Translations under genes and position numbers: made by a program
The notes under the pieces: generated by a model
What the model was told of the DNA's origin: nothing
What the model saw: only the letters and a program-made list of their open reading frames with translations
Database searches by the model: none
Shown here: piece by piece, positions 51,702-63,321 of the stretch
Numbering within the stretch: position 1 is the stretch's first letter
How the letters are laid out: the number at the start of each line of letters is the position of its first letter
Source: Crambe crambe
Lineage: Eukaryota > Porifera > Demospongiae > Poecilosclerida > Crambeidae
DNA: 64,000 bases
Direction of reading: 5' to 3'
Assembly (NCBI GenBank): GCA_963924555.1
Contig: OZ004583.1
Span: 8,198,582 to 8,262,581, forward strand

Positions 51702-51979
51702 GGCTATGAAGCAAGTGCGATAGAGCCGTCGAATTTGGTCAAGTTTTTATAGGCTAATAATTATTATTATTATAAACTGATGAGTATATTCCAAGAGTCC
51801 CAATTCAATCATCCATGTGTATGTAGGGCTAGGCTGCCTTGCATCTCCCACCAGGTTAGTTCACTATATGGTCTCTCTATGGAGGTCAAAATCAATCTAC
51901 ATACAGCCCCACACTAGCGAGTTTGGCTGATATGCACATTCTAAGCTTGCAGATCAGGCTCGCCCAAACACTCCTCTGT

Positions 51980-52135
51980 AGTATGTCATTACTGACCACT
52001 TGATATAATACTTCAGATGAGTTAACGAATATGTGATAATCAGTGATGGCTGCTCCACCATCATCCAGAGGAAGGTCCCACTGTAGTCTCACAATTAGGC
52101 TTTATAAGTTAGGTCGGTGGGATGTGATGGGGGAC
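51980..52135 (-). pseudogene. FN3-exon fragment joined to a Rab exon scrap
   Basis: From about 52130 down this matches the FN3 exon start of the Sushi-containing receptor (GGTCCCCCATCACATCCCAC, then LQWDLPLDDGGAAITDYHIF and SSEVLYQVVSNDI). At about 51990 it switches to ACTACAGAGGAGTGTTTGGG, which belongs to Rab exon 3 (YYRGVFG). The joint is a clear recombination point between two gene families of this locus. Confidence 0.75.
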
Positions 52136-52279
52136 CTAAAAAATTTCAATCATGCAAAGGTGGAGTCTGTATCTCTACTTGAAGACATCTGTACGTAGAA
52201 TAGTTCCTTCTAGCTAGTTATGTAGACTATTGCCACTGCAGTTAAACTGGAATTGTCATGAATTTAATAGGTCAAGGTT

Positions 52280-52660
52280 GTGTCCAGCAAGTTCAATAAT
52301 GCTGTGGCAGCATTATTGAACTTGCTGGACACAGCCTGCCATACTGTCCTTTAAAAGAGAGGATTTAAAAAGGTATCCATGAAACTTTGCGACCACTTCT
52401 TCAGCATTCATAGCTGGCCAAAGGAAAGTATGAGCAGTATTCTTGAAGCAGTAGCCAGAGGTATGAACGTGTGCAAGGCAGCTGAGGAGTATAAATGGGA
52501 CCGTGCATGTCTTAACAGAGGATTTGAGCTGTTTATCTTGAGCTCAGCCCCCAATTGGATATCCTAGGTCTCGCATGGAAGTAATGGCCTTAGTCTGAGG
52601 AAATACCTCAGATTGGTGGGAATCCTTCCACAAGTGGTGTCCCTAGTTGCAGCGAGCGAG
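52280..52660 (+). pseudogene. Pogo-like transposase fragment with perfect 25-bp hairpin
   Basis: Plus-strand HTH_psq-like sequence (WPKESMSSILEAVARGMNVC, KAAEEYKWDRACLNRGFEL, about 52410-52530) homologous to the minus-strand remnant at 40276-40494. Directly before it, 52280-52304 and 52308-52332 form a perfect inverted repeat with a 3-nt loop. No complete transposase. Confidence 0.65.
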
Positions 52661-52710
52661 CGGAGTGAGCGAGCTGACTTTCAGGTCATGACTCATTGAA
52701 ATTGTAAATA

Positions 52711-52872
52711 TATATATGTGACAGTCGAGGGTAGAAATCAAACTTTATTCACGTTTTAGTCAAAGTTTCCTTTTGTCATGACTGATGCTTTACAATACAA
52801 TTTTCTGCCTTTCGAACTTTTTTTTTCAAAAGTAGAAAGCGTGAATAAAGTTTGATTTCTACCCTCGACTGT

Positions 52873-52920
<48 letters not shown>
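52711..52920. mobile_element. Small inverted-repeat element followed by (TA)n
   Basis: GTGACAGTCGAGGGTAGAAA at 52718 and its exact complement ending at 52875, with about 40-bp arms (through TCAAACTTTATTCACG), next to TATATA runs on both sides (52707-52716, 52876-52920). Confidence 0.75.
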
Positions 52921-52921
<1 letters not shown>

Positions 52922-53339
52922 CTAGGTCTACACTCCAAAATGCCCCAGGCATACATACGTACATACGTGTCCCGAATTAGTAGCACTCCCGAATTAGTAG
53001 CACTGTGCGTGTGCATAACGCGCATGCTCCAATTGTAATAAAGCTAGTCACTACCAGTCACTACCAGTACGTGGTAACTTTACACAGCGAAGAGAGTACT
53101 GATACTTCTTGGCCGTCTTTGCCAATAAATCAAACCCATTATGACATGCAGAGAACTGACTAAAAGATAACAGTGAACAAAAATAACAGAGATTACAGTG
53201 CACACGAACTAGTGATCGTTTGAAGTGCCAAAGAGAGAGCCATGGTGAAGGAGAATCTCAGAACTAAGACTTTGAGGCTTCCAAACAATGAGAGGATCCA
53301 GTACACATACTTCAATCAAGCTATGCATAAGAATAACTA

Positions 53340-53814
53340 CCGTAATCGTATAAATTTTCGATGGGGTTTTATTTTCGTTTTTTTCGTAGTCGATCAGAAT
53401 CCTCGAAATTCATAAACGGAAATCTTAGTACTATGACATCATATATGACGGCGATGCGCATGCGTGTGCAATGCGATATCAATAGCATGCAGCTGGAAAA
53501 AAAAACCTGGAGCAGATAGTCCGTGAGATGAAAGTATTACGGCCGTTACCTGCCTCTCTTCTACAACGCCTTCCGTAGCAGTCTAGATTTTAGTCTGGCA
53601 TCGCCAGCCCAGCTTTTCTTCTTTTGGGGGATTTCTCTGTAGTAGCCACGAATCACGAGAAGGTAGCTAGCAGCAGGCAATGATATAGCTATTATACGCG
53701 TGCATTATTTTCCATGTGCTTGATACGAAAATTAGACCTGCAGAAATTTTTTATTATAGGAACAGCTCCGGAAATCACGAAATTTTAAACCTCCGAAAAT
53801 TTATATGATTACGA
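53340..53814. mobile_element. 475-bp TA-flanked MITE, TIR CCGTAATCGTATAAATTTTC
   Basis: TA at 53338-53339 and 53815-53816. A second, inverted copy (505 bp) is at 57701-58205. The left end of one matches the right end of the other along the whole length, including CCAGACTAAAATCTAGACTG. Confidence 0.85.
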
Positions 53815-54264
53815 TATTCAAAATGGCAGTTTGAAAGCGTTGAACAGCAAGAATACTAGCTATGTAAATACTAATCTTACTACGATAAGCCATGTTGCTC
53901 AGTGCACATTATTTGGAACTCTCCACAGCCAGAATTAAAAGAAATATTTTGGCAACATTTTGTATAATGAAACATTTGACCCCACAACCCCCTGCACTTT
54001 TCACCCATGCAGCAATTCCTTCAAACATTATTTTTAAATAATTATTCTTGTAGGACTCCAGCTTCAAGCCGGTGATCCCTCAATGTATCTCTATCACCTT
54101 TTACTTGTCTCTAATCACTGTCATATTCGCTATAAAGCATTTAAAATAAAGGTTGCACTTAAGTGCCGAGGCATTCCTAGTCTTTTAAAAGACTAACTTG
54201 TAGCTAGGTTGATTTGTGTGAGTTCTCTCGTATTTCACATTAAAAGTTTGCTAACTACATTTTC

Positions 54265-54500
54265 GGCTACATTACATGACATACTTTATTAGCTATTAGG
54301 ATGCATGGAATAGGACATACCTTATTAGCTACTAGGATGCATGGAGTAGGCTCGGAATTAGGAAGGAAGACTTTCTTATCAATGCCTGCCTTCTACCCTT
54401 TGGCTTCCTCGAAAGCTTCCTCAAAAGAGACCTGATTGGTTTGGTCAAGCCAAACACTCCTCTGTAGTGTCCTGGCCATAGTCCTGGCCATAGTCCTTGT
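54265..54500 (-). pseudogene. Rab32-like exon 3 fragment with two donor-repeat units
   Basis: Minus strand: decayed YRGVFG, SFEEA, then KKVFLPNSEPTPCILVANK with donor GTATGTCC, followed by one more repeat unit. Internal rearrangement in the SFEEA region breaks the frame. It shows that Rab fragments also reached the right side of the window. Confidence 0.7.
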
Positions 54501-54728
54501 CTGTGTGTTAGAATCATAGCTATTATAAAAGGGAGAAAAACATCAAGTTTGATAAGACTTTTGTCCATTGCTTTATCATAAGTAGAGGTCACCTATAATT
54601 AACTTAATGATTAACCTTTAGGAGCATTACTATACTTATGTTGAGATAGTGTGATTGTGAGATGGTTCTACTGAATTGTTTGAGTTTATCTTTGCTTTTT
54701 CTTTGAGAGCTTCTTATCTAGTCATCAG

Positions 54729-55011
54729 CAGTGGCGGATCTAGAGAAATGAAAAGGAAGTTTCAGCTATTTCGCGTGCTTGCACGCGGAAAATTTTTGTA
54801 TGACCACGCCCACTTTTTGTTTATACATTAGTGTAAGCTTCAGCCCGTTTCTGGACGACTGAATTGAATTAAGGTTTTGAAAAGACTCTGAGTACAGACA
54901 GGTGGGTATTAAAATAGCGCGCGCTATGGACTGACCATCTATCGCGTGCACTAGTGCAGAACAAAGGGGGTTTCAATGGAAACCACAGAAACCCCTCTAA
55001 ATCCGCCACTG
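54729..55011. mobile_element. 283-bp non-autonomous element, TIR CAGTGGCGGATCTAGAG, TSD ATCAG
   Basis: Ends CAGTGGCGGATCTAGAG and CTCTAAATCCGCCACTG with ATCAG at 54724-54728 and 55012-55016. The paralogous repeat at 58291 keeps the single, empty CATCAGGGGAGAACCC. Third member of the 5-bp-duplication family in this window. Confidence 0.9.
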
Positions 55012-55615
55012 ATCAGGGAACCCAATTCGATTGTAGTGAACTTTACCCAACCACTATTTATGTGTATCACATTAATATCAATTTTCTTTGTGTGATCCTT
55101 ACCATACACGTGTATCACAATAACTTTGTTTCTGACTATTGAATTAGCTCAGACAACACGATCATCACCAACCATAGGTTTTGGTCCCAATAGTCTCCTG
55201 ACTTATGGCCAGCTATGAAAAGGGTGGGACCACTCCCACAGGAGTCCAGACTGTGTTGTTGTAGGATATGCCACTTGAACTTGTTCTCATGATGGTTTTT
55301 TCTGTCAGTGACATCATGTGACTTAGTTGGCTTTTGGTGTGCAAACTACGTACCACGTTGGTTGATTCTTAGGTTTGTTTATGGTTGCCTGTACTTTCTC
55401 TATCTAAATGTTAGTCTGAGTAGCATGTTATACTAGATTATGTACCTGATGGCTGAGGATTTTCATATCATATCACCTTTTCTTTTTTTCTGTCACCATG
55501 TGCTCTACTGCACATTTAATTTTCATGCATAATGTATAAGTTTGTGGTATGTAGTGTTAATTACTGGTTGTAGCTTGACTGAGTACAGTGCCTCCAAGTG
55601 TATTCATATTTATAT

Positions 55616-56591
55616 CAGTTTACACTAAGACGCGCGTTAATTACGTGATCACTTCCTGTCTGGTGGCTTGTACTAGGTCAATGGAGTGGAATTTGACTTT
55701 TAACATTACTGTATTTTACCTGTGATATCTCAGAAATGCTTTCAGCTAATGCTTTCATTTTTTGATACTTACTAAATGAAAGGTTGGTGATCACTCTCTT
55801 TACCTTTAATTCAGCAAAAACTCAGTGCCCTCTCTGATGTGGCAGGGCTAACTAGTGAGATTTCGGCATGGGTACCTATCTTCAGTACACTGGACATCTC
55901 GATGCAAAATGGATTGGGCCTTTGATACTTTGCATGTGAATAGCCAACAGTATGAACTATATAATCATGCAAAAAACTTAAGTCTAGGTTGAAAACACAC
56001 TGAACTGCAGGACAATGAAATGTCACAAAAAATCACTTATTTTGGAGTGACACAGCAAACTTTCTACTTATAAAAGGTTTCTGAGACTTGAATGGAGGCT
56101 TAACTAGCCCTTTCTTTATAGTGTGGAGCAATCAGATTGTTTGTATGTTAAACCAATAAAAAGTTATACAAGTTTTATTGGCACTACTTTTCCAACTTTC
56201 TCCAAACTGGTCAACTTTAGTACACCGGACATCTCGATGCAAATGGTCTGTTCCCAAAATTTTTAGTTGCTATCTGATCCACACAGTTTGAACTTTAATA
56301 TGATATAATAAGATATGCACAAAACCTTGTCATAAATGAAATATGACTGTTGAAAAGTATAGAAAATATCTGGTTTACAGCTTCAGACCCACAGTTGTGA
56401 TGTCATCAAAACGTCAGGTGTAATTTGATACGTGGTTTGTGGCTACAGCTCAATAGAACAGGTGGTCATTAAAATAACATGTCCCAGTCTCTACATCACG
56501 TGAAGCCTTATGAAACGTCATCAAGTGGTTTGTAGTGTGGTTTATCCTGACATTCCACAATCAGGTACTTAACGCATCTTAGTGTAAACTG
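55616..56591. mobile_element. 976-bp inverted-repeat element, TIR CAGTTTACACTAAGA
   Basis: Ends TCAGTTTACACTAAGACGCG and CGCATCTTAGTGTAAACTG followed by TA. The interior repeats ACACTGGACATCTCGATGCA / ACACCGGACATCTCGATGCA (55888 and 56222). No transposase seen. Confidence 0.65.
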
Positions 56592-56777
56592 TATGAAAAT
56601 ATACAATATTGGGCAAAAAATTCCACTGTGGTATACTATGATGAATGATCAACTGATAATTATTCTGAACAAAAATTCTAGCTAGCTAAGCTTTAATATG
56701 CAAGGTACACTAAGAATATGCAGATCTGGGTATCTTAGTATTCATTTTTTTGGTTGCTACTTGGAGGCTCTGTAAGT

Positions 56778-56868
<91 letters not shown>

Positions 56869-57529
56869 GAATCATAAGAGGAGAAAAACATAAAAGTATA
56901 AGGTTGGTAAGACCTTTGTCCATTGCTTTATCACAGGTAGAGGTCACCTATTTAAATCAAATTAACTTAATTAACCTTTTAGGACCATTACTATACTTAT
57001 GTTGAGATAGTGTGATTGTGAGATGATTGTACTAGTTGTTTGAGTTTTTCTTTGAGAACTTATTTTCTTTGAGAGCTTCTTATCTGGTCATCGGGGGAGA
57101 ACCCAGTTCGATCATCACCAACCATAGGTTTTGGTCCCATTAGTCTCCCGACCTATGGCCAGCTATGAAAAGGGCGGGACCACTCCCACAGGAGTCTGGA
57201 CTGTAGGATGCGTCTCTCGAACTTGACTGTTGTTTTTTCTGTCTTGAGTGACACATGCTTAGTCTGTTGGCTTTTGGTGTGCAAACTACCACGCTGGTTG
57301 ATTTTTAGGCTTGATTGGGTTTTCCTATCTAAATGTGAGTCTGAGTAGTTATTATTGTGTGTTATACTACATAGACTTAAATTATGTACCTGATGGCTGA
57401 GATTCGCATATCTGATTCAGCTCTTTTTTTTTTCTGTCACCATGTGCTCTACTGCACATGTCATTTAATTCATGCATAATGTATAAGTTTGTGGTATGTA
57501 CGTAGTGTAAATTAGCTGGTTGTAACTTA

Positions 57530-57595
<66 letters not shown>

Positions 57596-57700
57596 GAATC
57601 ATAAGAAACATAAAAGGAGAAAAACATAAAAGTATAAGTTTGGTAAGACCTTTGTCCATTGCTTTGTTATCTATTGGAGCTTAATCAAATTAACTTAATA

Positions 57701-58205
57701 CCGTAATCGTATAAATTTTCGGAGGTTTAAAATTTCGTGATTTCCGGAGCTGTTCCTATAATAAAAAATTTCCGCAGGTCTAATTTTCGTAGCAAGCACA
57801 TGGAAAATAATGCATGCGCATAATAGCTATATCATTGCCTGCTGCTGGGGCCGAGTGATGATTCGTGGCTACTACAGAGAAATCTAGATAGTCCCCCCAA
57901 AAGAAGGCTAGGCTGGCGACGCCAGACTAAAATCTAGACTGCTACGGAAGGCGAGACGCTTCGTTGTAGAAGAGAGACAGGTAACGGCCATGATCCCGGT
58001 AATGAAGCATGATACTTTCGTCTCACGGACTATCTGCTCCAGGTTTTTTTCCAGCTGCTATCGATATCGCATCGCACACGCATGCGCATCGTCGTCATAC
58101 AATATGACGTCATAGTACTAAGACTTCGTTTATTATTTTCGAGGATTCTGATGGACTACGAAAAAAACGAAAATAAAACCCCATCGAAAATTTATACGAT
58201 TACGG
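57701..58205. mobile_element. 505-bp TA-flanked MITE, inverted copy of 53340-53814
   Basis: TA at 57699-57700 and 58206-58207; perfect termini CCGTAATCGTATAAATTTTC on both sides. Confidence 0.85.
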
Positions 58206-58900
58206 TAATTAATCTTTAGGACCATTACTATACTTATGTTGAGATGGTATGGTTGTGAGATGGTTCTACTGAGTTGTTTGAGTTTTTCTCATCAGGGGAG
58301 AACCCAATTCGATCATCACCAACCATAGCCATTAGTCTCCTGACCTATGGCCAGCTACGAAAAGGGCGGGACCACTCCCACAGGAGTCTGGACTATGTCG
58401 TTGTAGGATGCGTCTCTTGAACTTGACTCCTGTCTTGAGTGACATCACATACTTAGCTTAGTCTGTTGGCTTTTGGTGTGCAAACTACCACATTGGTTGA
58501 TTGATTGGGTTTTCCTATCTAAATGTGAGTCTGAGTAGTTATTATTGTGTGTTATACTACATAGACTTAAATTATGTACCTGATGGCTGAGGATTCTCAT
58601 ACTTTTCATTTTTTCTGTCACCATGTGCTTTATTGCACGTCATTTAATTTTCATGCATAATGTACTGTCCATTGCAGGTTGGTTGTCAGGACGGTTTGGG
58701 GAATAGGTGGATACATTTTAACAACTGCACGGATTGTATAGGACATGAAAGGATCAAGTTTCTTAGGCCACTACCTATTTCTCATTCCTTATGAACAACC
58801 ATCCTGAAATCTACAGTTTAAGTTTGTGGTATGTAGTGTAAATTAACTGGTTGTAGACTTAAGTATAACTTAACTTAAGGTGTGTGTGTGTGTGTGTGTG

Positions 58901-60300
58901 TGTTGCAATACTCATTAGAGGGATATTGAGAGATAATAATTATGACTAATTCTTCATCATTATGTCAGCAGTGAGCATCTCTATGCCTCTTCATAATGAG
59001 GAGGAACACGCCAAAGATCCATTGTGTGTGATGGGCTTATCATCAAAAATCATAGCACCCACTTGTACCTAGTGAGTAGTATGCCGATGATTCCCCTTAC
59101 GTAGGTAAACAAGTCATTAGCTAATTGGGGTCAATTATAGTAGTGTACTTTGGCCTTCCTTTTACACTTTGGCCTTCTATGAATAAAGTACCTTAAAGTT
59201 AGTAAACACTCCTAAATGTATTTTATATTCACGTGCCAATTTATATAAGTAAAGGTATATCCATAATTATTAAGAATGAAAGACTATCAGTATCAATGAC
59301 TGTTTTAATAAGGAAAACAGCAATGGTGCTCATAAAGATCATGAATCCAGAGAAGTTCCCAAAGACAAATTATACTGTGTGAGTATAGTATAGATATCAG
59401 TCCCATTGAACAGCTGAAGTAACTGAGCTTACCAAGAAAAAAAAAGTATCTTAAAAGTGACACTGACGAGCCCCGCCCATTTTCTCGCAATACATGTAAG
59501 TCATACTATAACTAATTTGCCTTTCCCGAGGGTGGTCTTCTCCACCGCTGCTTCACCTATTAGTATTTGAAAACTGGCTAACAAGATTTCTATTTAAAGC
59601 ACATCGAGGATTAAAAATTAATTTTTTTGTCCAGTAAAAAGGTTAAGATATTCATTGGCTATTGCGACCACCTGGCAGTGCAGCAGGGCTATATTAAAAG
59701 ATTATTGTTTGGGATTCTTGCAACTTTGCAGCAACAAAACAAGTAAGGGTGCAACTAAGACTATCTAGCTAGCTAACTCTATCTATTTTAGCTTGCTATA
59801 ATTAGTTAGCATAATAAGTTAGCTAACTACAGCTAATAGCTTTGATGGTGTAGACTGAATCAGTGATTTGTCAGCAGCTAATTTTACTATTTTGCTTGAT
59901 ACTCACTTCAAATGGCAAATAAAATCATTGTTTAGCTACAGCTACATAGCTACAGCTACATAGCTACAGCTACATAGCTACAGCTGGCTACTGAATTTTT
60001 TGTGCTAAAATACTGAAGATGAGAAAAACAAAAATTCATCAGAATATTCATGGCCAAGGTGCCATAGCTACACCCACACATTATAGTACAAGACTATGCA
60101 TTGCAACTAACTGTAGCTAACTAGGCTAGTACTTAGACCTATTTATTTACTTTTATAATAATATTTATTCTAGCTACACAATTTATATTTGCAAGCAAAT
60201 ATGAAGCAAACAATCTACATATACACGGTGAGTTATAGGATAGCACACGAATAGCTGTATACACAAAACTCTATCCATATAATGTGTTTTGCATCAGATC
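58901..60300. other. Intergenic; Rab exon-1 relic at 59510-59600
   Basis: AT-rich, without an open gene. 59517-59590 (minus) resembles Rab exon 1 (CAAATACTAATAGGTGAAGC then GTGGAGAAGACCACC), a decayed P-loop region. 59935-59985 is an AGCTACAT tandem repeat. Confidence 0.5.
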
Positions 60301-63300
60301 ATGACTTTGATGATCATATTGGTTGGACTTCAAGTAGCTGAGGGAGTCTCAGACCGTAAGCAAATTATGAATCTGTTGCTAGATTAGCTATTTACCTATT
60401 TTATACCATCAATATTCATTATCAGTATTCACTGTAATTATTAATGAAACTAAATTAACTATTATATAATTTCAGTCAACAGTAGCCAATGATAGATAGG
60501 TAAAGCCAGGTTGATTTTGTACAAAGAAACTTAATAAATTGTTGGTTTGGTGTCCTACCGACCCATTTTTGATTTTGTGTGGTTCTGTGTACATGATGCT
60601 ATCAAAGAAGGGGACAAAGGGCAAAGTTTTGAAGATTTCTTTGGAGCAAATTTCGATCCCAAATACTGCTTAAAGGAAATCTTTCTTTCTGAAGATGTGG
60701 CAAAAACTCTGAGCCTTAGCGTCCTGTTGGAGTGATCAAGTTTATCGTAACTGTTTTTGAAAAAAAAATTGGGCCTGGGAACGAGGCTAGATTGTGTGTT
60801 GCTTCTGTGGCAGTGATATGAAGATTGCACCATTGGCGAGAATCTCAAGCAGAACTTTAAGACAGTGTTACTTCTTTGTAAGGATTGTACATCCACTAAA
60901 GAACCAATTACTCGTGGACAATTTCGTGGAAAATAAAAGGCTTCTGATAATGCACCTGCTGCCAAACATTTAAAGAAGTAATGTTTTTTTCTACTATTTT
61001 TGTATTCTTTTCCAATGTTTTCTCTATTGTTTTTGTATTCATTCCATTCCAAGTAGTATTTTAATAATGCACCTGTTACAAGAAGTATAATATTTTCTCT
61101 GTATTCTTTTCATTCCAAGTAGCTAGTATTTTAAATTTTCATTGTTAAATTAAATTTTTCCTACCTACCTACCTACTCTAATTTTAAGTCTGTGTGGGAC
61201 ACCAAACCAACAATTTATTAGTTATGGCTAACCTTCAACTATGACGGTAGACTAAGAAATTTTTGAGACTGTAGTTTTGGAATTTTCCCGCTTTACCTTA
61301 TGGTCTAAGTAGTTACAGTGTTATAACTTACTGGCTCTGTTGACTAGTAAGCTTCTATATAGCTGATATGTAAGTAGCTACAGTATTTGTTGCAGTATTA
61401 TACAAAAACAGACACTATTAGGGCTCCGACATCCCGCCCACGCGCTTGTTTTGCAGGTTGCTAGGGACTGATATCGAGACTACCGACACTTGCAGAGATA
61501 AGCTACAAAGACCACAGTCGAGGACTTATCTACGGTCGCTGATCTCCCAAGAACTAGGAAAAACGGGGCAGTTACCGAGAGGCTAGCACCGCTTGAAGCT
61601 AAAAGGACTAAAATTAATACTTCTTTTTTTGTGCTAAACTTACAATGTTGAAAATAGTTTCACATCCTTCCTTTGCATGCTTATAAGACAACTACGGATC
61701 GAATTGTCTATATATAACCTAGCTTCCTAGATACACGAATTTCTAGCTTTAGAATGAACTGCTGAAAGCGCTGATCACTTCAGTTTTTGAAGATTTCCTA
61801 ATCCCATCCGTAGCTGTCTACCCCAGACCATGAGGAAACAACATGCCAAGTACGGACTCTTCTGGATTTACTGGCGTCTGCAAGTATACCGATACATAGC
61901 CCCACCCCAGCCCCACCCACTATATCCGGCAGGATGCCGAGTCTTTCTGTCCATGCGGTATTGTTAGTCGAGTGATCGCTCATCCCACGGTGAGGCAGCC
62001 CTGATCCTGGCCAGACTTGGGAGAATCTGGCTCTCTCTCTTCAATACTGCACTTCGGACTCGTCTGGATCTCAGCACCTCTTTGTACCGGAGGTCTGCTA
62101 GCCCAGACTAGCTCTGGAGTTAGTCTCGCTCGGACCGGACTCTTCCGGTGACACTGGCTCTGGAATAGGCTCTGAATCTGGCGCTGGAAATAATTATAGA
62201 TTGCCTACATTATTTTTCTTCAGGAATGCTACCTATACTAGCTATTATAGCTACATGCAATTGAATGAATTATTTACTATTATGACTTTTCCTGCGTTCA
62301 TGTACTACCTGTACAAAGTTGCATTCCTATTCCTAACCTTTTTGTGGTTTTTCAGCTCGTTTTCCACAATAATGATCCTGTTATTAGTGCTTATCCTTGC
62401 GCGCGCGCGTAGTCATGTCGGAGCCCCCTTAACCATGCAACAACCACCCTACACATGCAGTATAGCATACGTAGCTAATAATTCAGAGCAGTCCAAAAAC
62501 GATTCCACCATCCTAGTCACTATCTATGATAAAACCATAGATGGAGCAAGTGGCCCAGTTGCACTTTCCTCCTCTCTGAAACAAAGCTCACTCTGTCCAG
62601 AGGAAACCTTTGCCGTCTTCACCTGTATTGCCATTGGTACTGACCTGACCTGGTTGATTGGAGAGATAATGATGTCCTATAATGCTAATGCCAGGGTAGG
62701 AACACTACGATCAAGCCAAGAGTCAGACATTACTGCAACTCTCCTGCGAAAAGTCATCATTCGAAGGGAAAATGGATACGGACATCGCTTATCAGTGTTG
62801 ACTGTGAACATACGGCCATTGGCAACTGAGAACCTTATCGTGCAGTGTCATAACGGCTCTTCTAATCAAGCCAGAAGTCTTATCTACTTACCCAAAATTC
62901 CAGGTAAGCCAACTACTGGTTGGCCTTTGCTATATTCTTTTACAAGCTTGAGCTTTTAATTTTGTAACATGCAGAACTTCCAGATGAACCTAGAATTTTG
63001 AATTCAATTATGGATGGTAATACTTTGAGTATGATGTGGTCTGCTCCCCTCCGTTCTGAGAGGGACATTAGTCATTACTCCATTCAAGTAGACAACAACC
63101 CTCCATTGCTTGTAAAGAACACATCAGCTACAATTCCAATCAACAGTAAATTCAGACATACAATCCACTTAAGAGCTGTAGATCGGTGTGGACAAATCGG
63201 GGCACAAAAACTCCTTGATTTGCCGGCAAGTCTGAGTACATCCAGTACTTCCTCCACAGCATACGGGCAACTTAGTGGAGTTACTCCACTGAAAGTATCA

Positions 63301-63321
63301 AGTCAAGGACTAAAAAGTTAG
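60301..63321 (+). CDS. Ig-like + FN3 protein, plus strand (start uncertain)
   Basis: The core is two exons: Ig-like up to 62903 (LKQSSLCPEETFAVFTCIAI, DLTWLIGE, NLIVQCHNGSSNQARSLIYL) and 62975-63321 (FN3-like, LSMMWSAPLRSERDISHYSI, IHLRAVDRCGQIGAQKLL, then a Ser/Thr-rich end and stop). Start models: (1) a signal-peptide exon 60301-60355 (MTLMIILVGLQVAEGVS, phase-1 donor GTAAGC) spliced to an acceptor near 62487, with the MITE 60532-61221 in the 2.1-kb intron; (2) translation from ATG 62372 (MILLLVLILARARSHVGA). Model 1 matches the exon pattern of the minus-strand genes. No TM domain. An alternative donor near 63231 and an exon at 63382-63446 (INKLALLCIILSLNKYLLK) could give a hydrophobic end. 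Related to 49567-51701. Confidence 0.6.
60532..61221. mobile_element. ~690-bp inverted-repeat element, TIR TAATAAATTGTTGGTTTGGTGTCC
   Basis: Left TTAATAAATTGTTGGTTTGG (60531) and the complementary right end GGACACCAAACCAACAATTTATTA (61198-61221). It encloses an open but unrecognised stretch on both strands. Target duplication unclear. Confidence 0.7.
61222..62200. other. Probable intron or intergenic sequence
   Basis: About 1 kb without a recognisable exon, part of the long first intron under start model 1 of the gene at 60301. A locally GC-richer stretch (61800-62190) contains repeated CTCTGG/GGACTC words, but no coding feature I can support. Confidence 0.4.

Larger units (their letters stand above)
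54480..58900. repeat. Three diverged copies of a non-coding ~0.8-1.1-kb repeat with (TG)n
   Basis: Shared landmarks are TTAGAATCATA, AAAACATAAAAGTATAA, TTTGTCCATTGCTTTAT, GACCATTACTATACTTATGT, ATCATCACCAACCATAG, GGACCACTCCCACAGGAGTC and TACCTGATGGCTGAG. Copies start near 54500, 56866 and 57590, preceded by TG tracts of 85 bp (56781-56865) and about 60 bp (57532-57592). Each copy has been split by different insertions (54729-55011, 55616-56591, 57701-58205). No coding potential found. Confidence 0.75.

Noticed and set aside
60555-61052. 165-aa minus-strand open frame
   Set aside because: It lies inside an inverted-repeat element, has no recognisable domain and no splice or start support.
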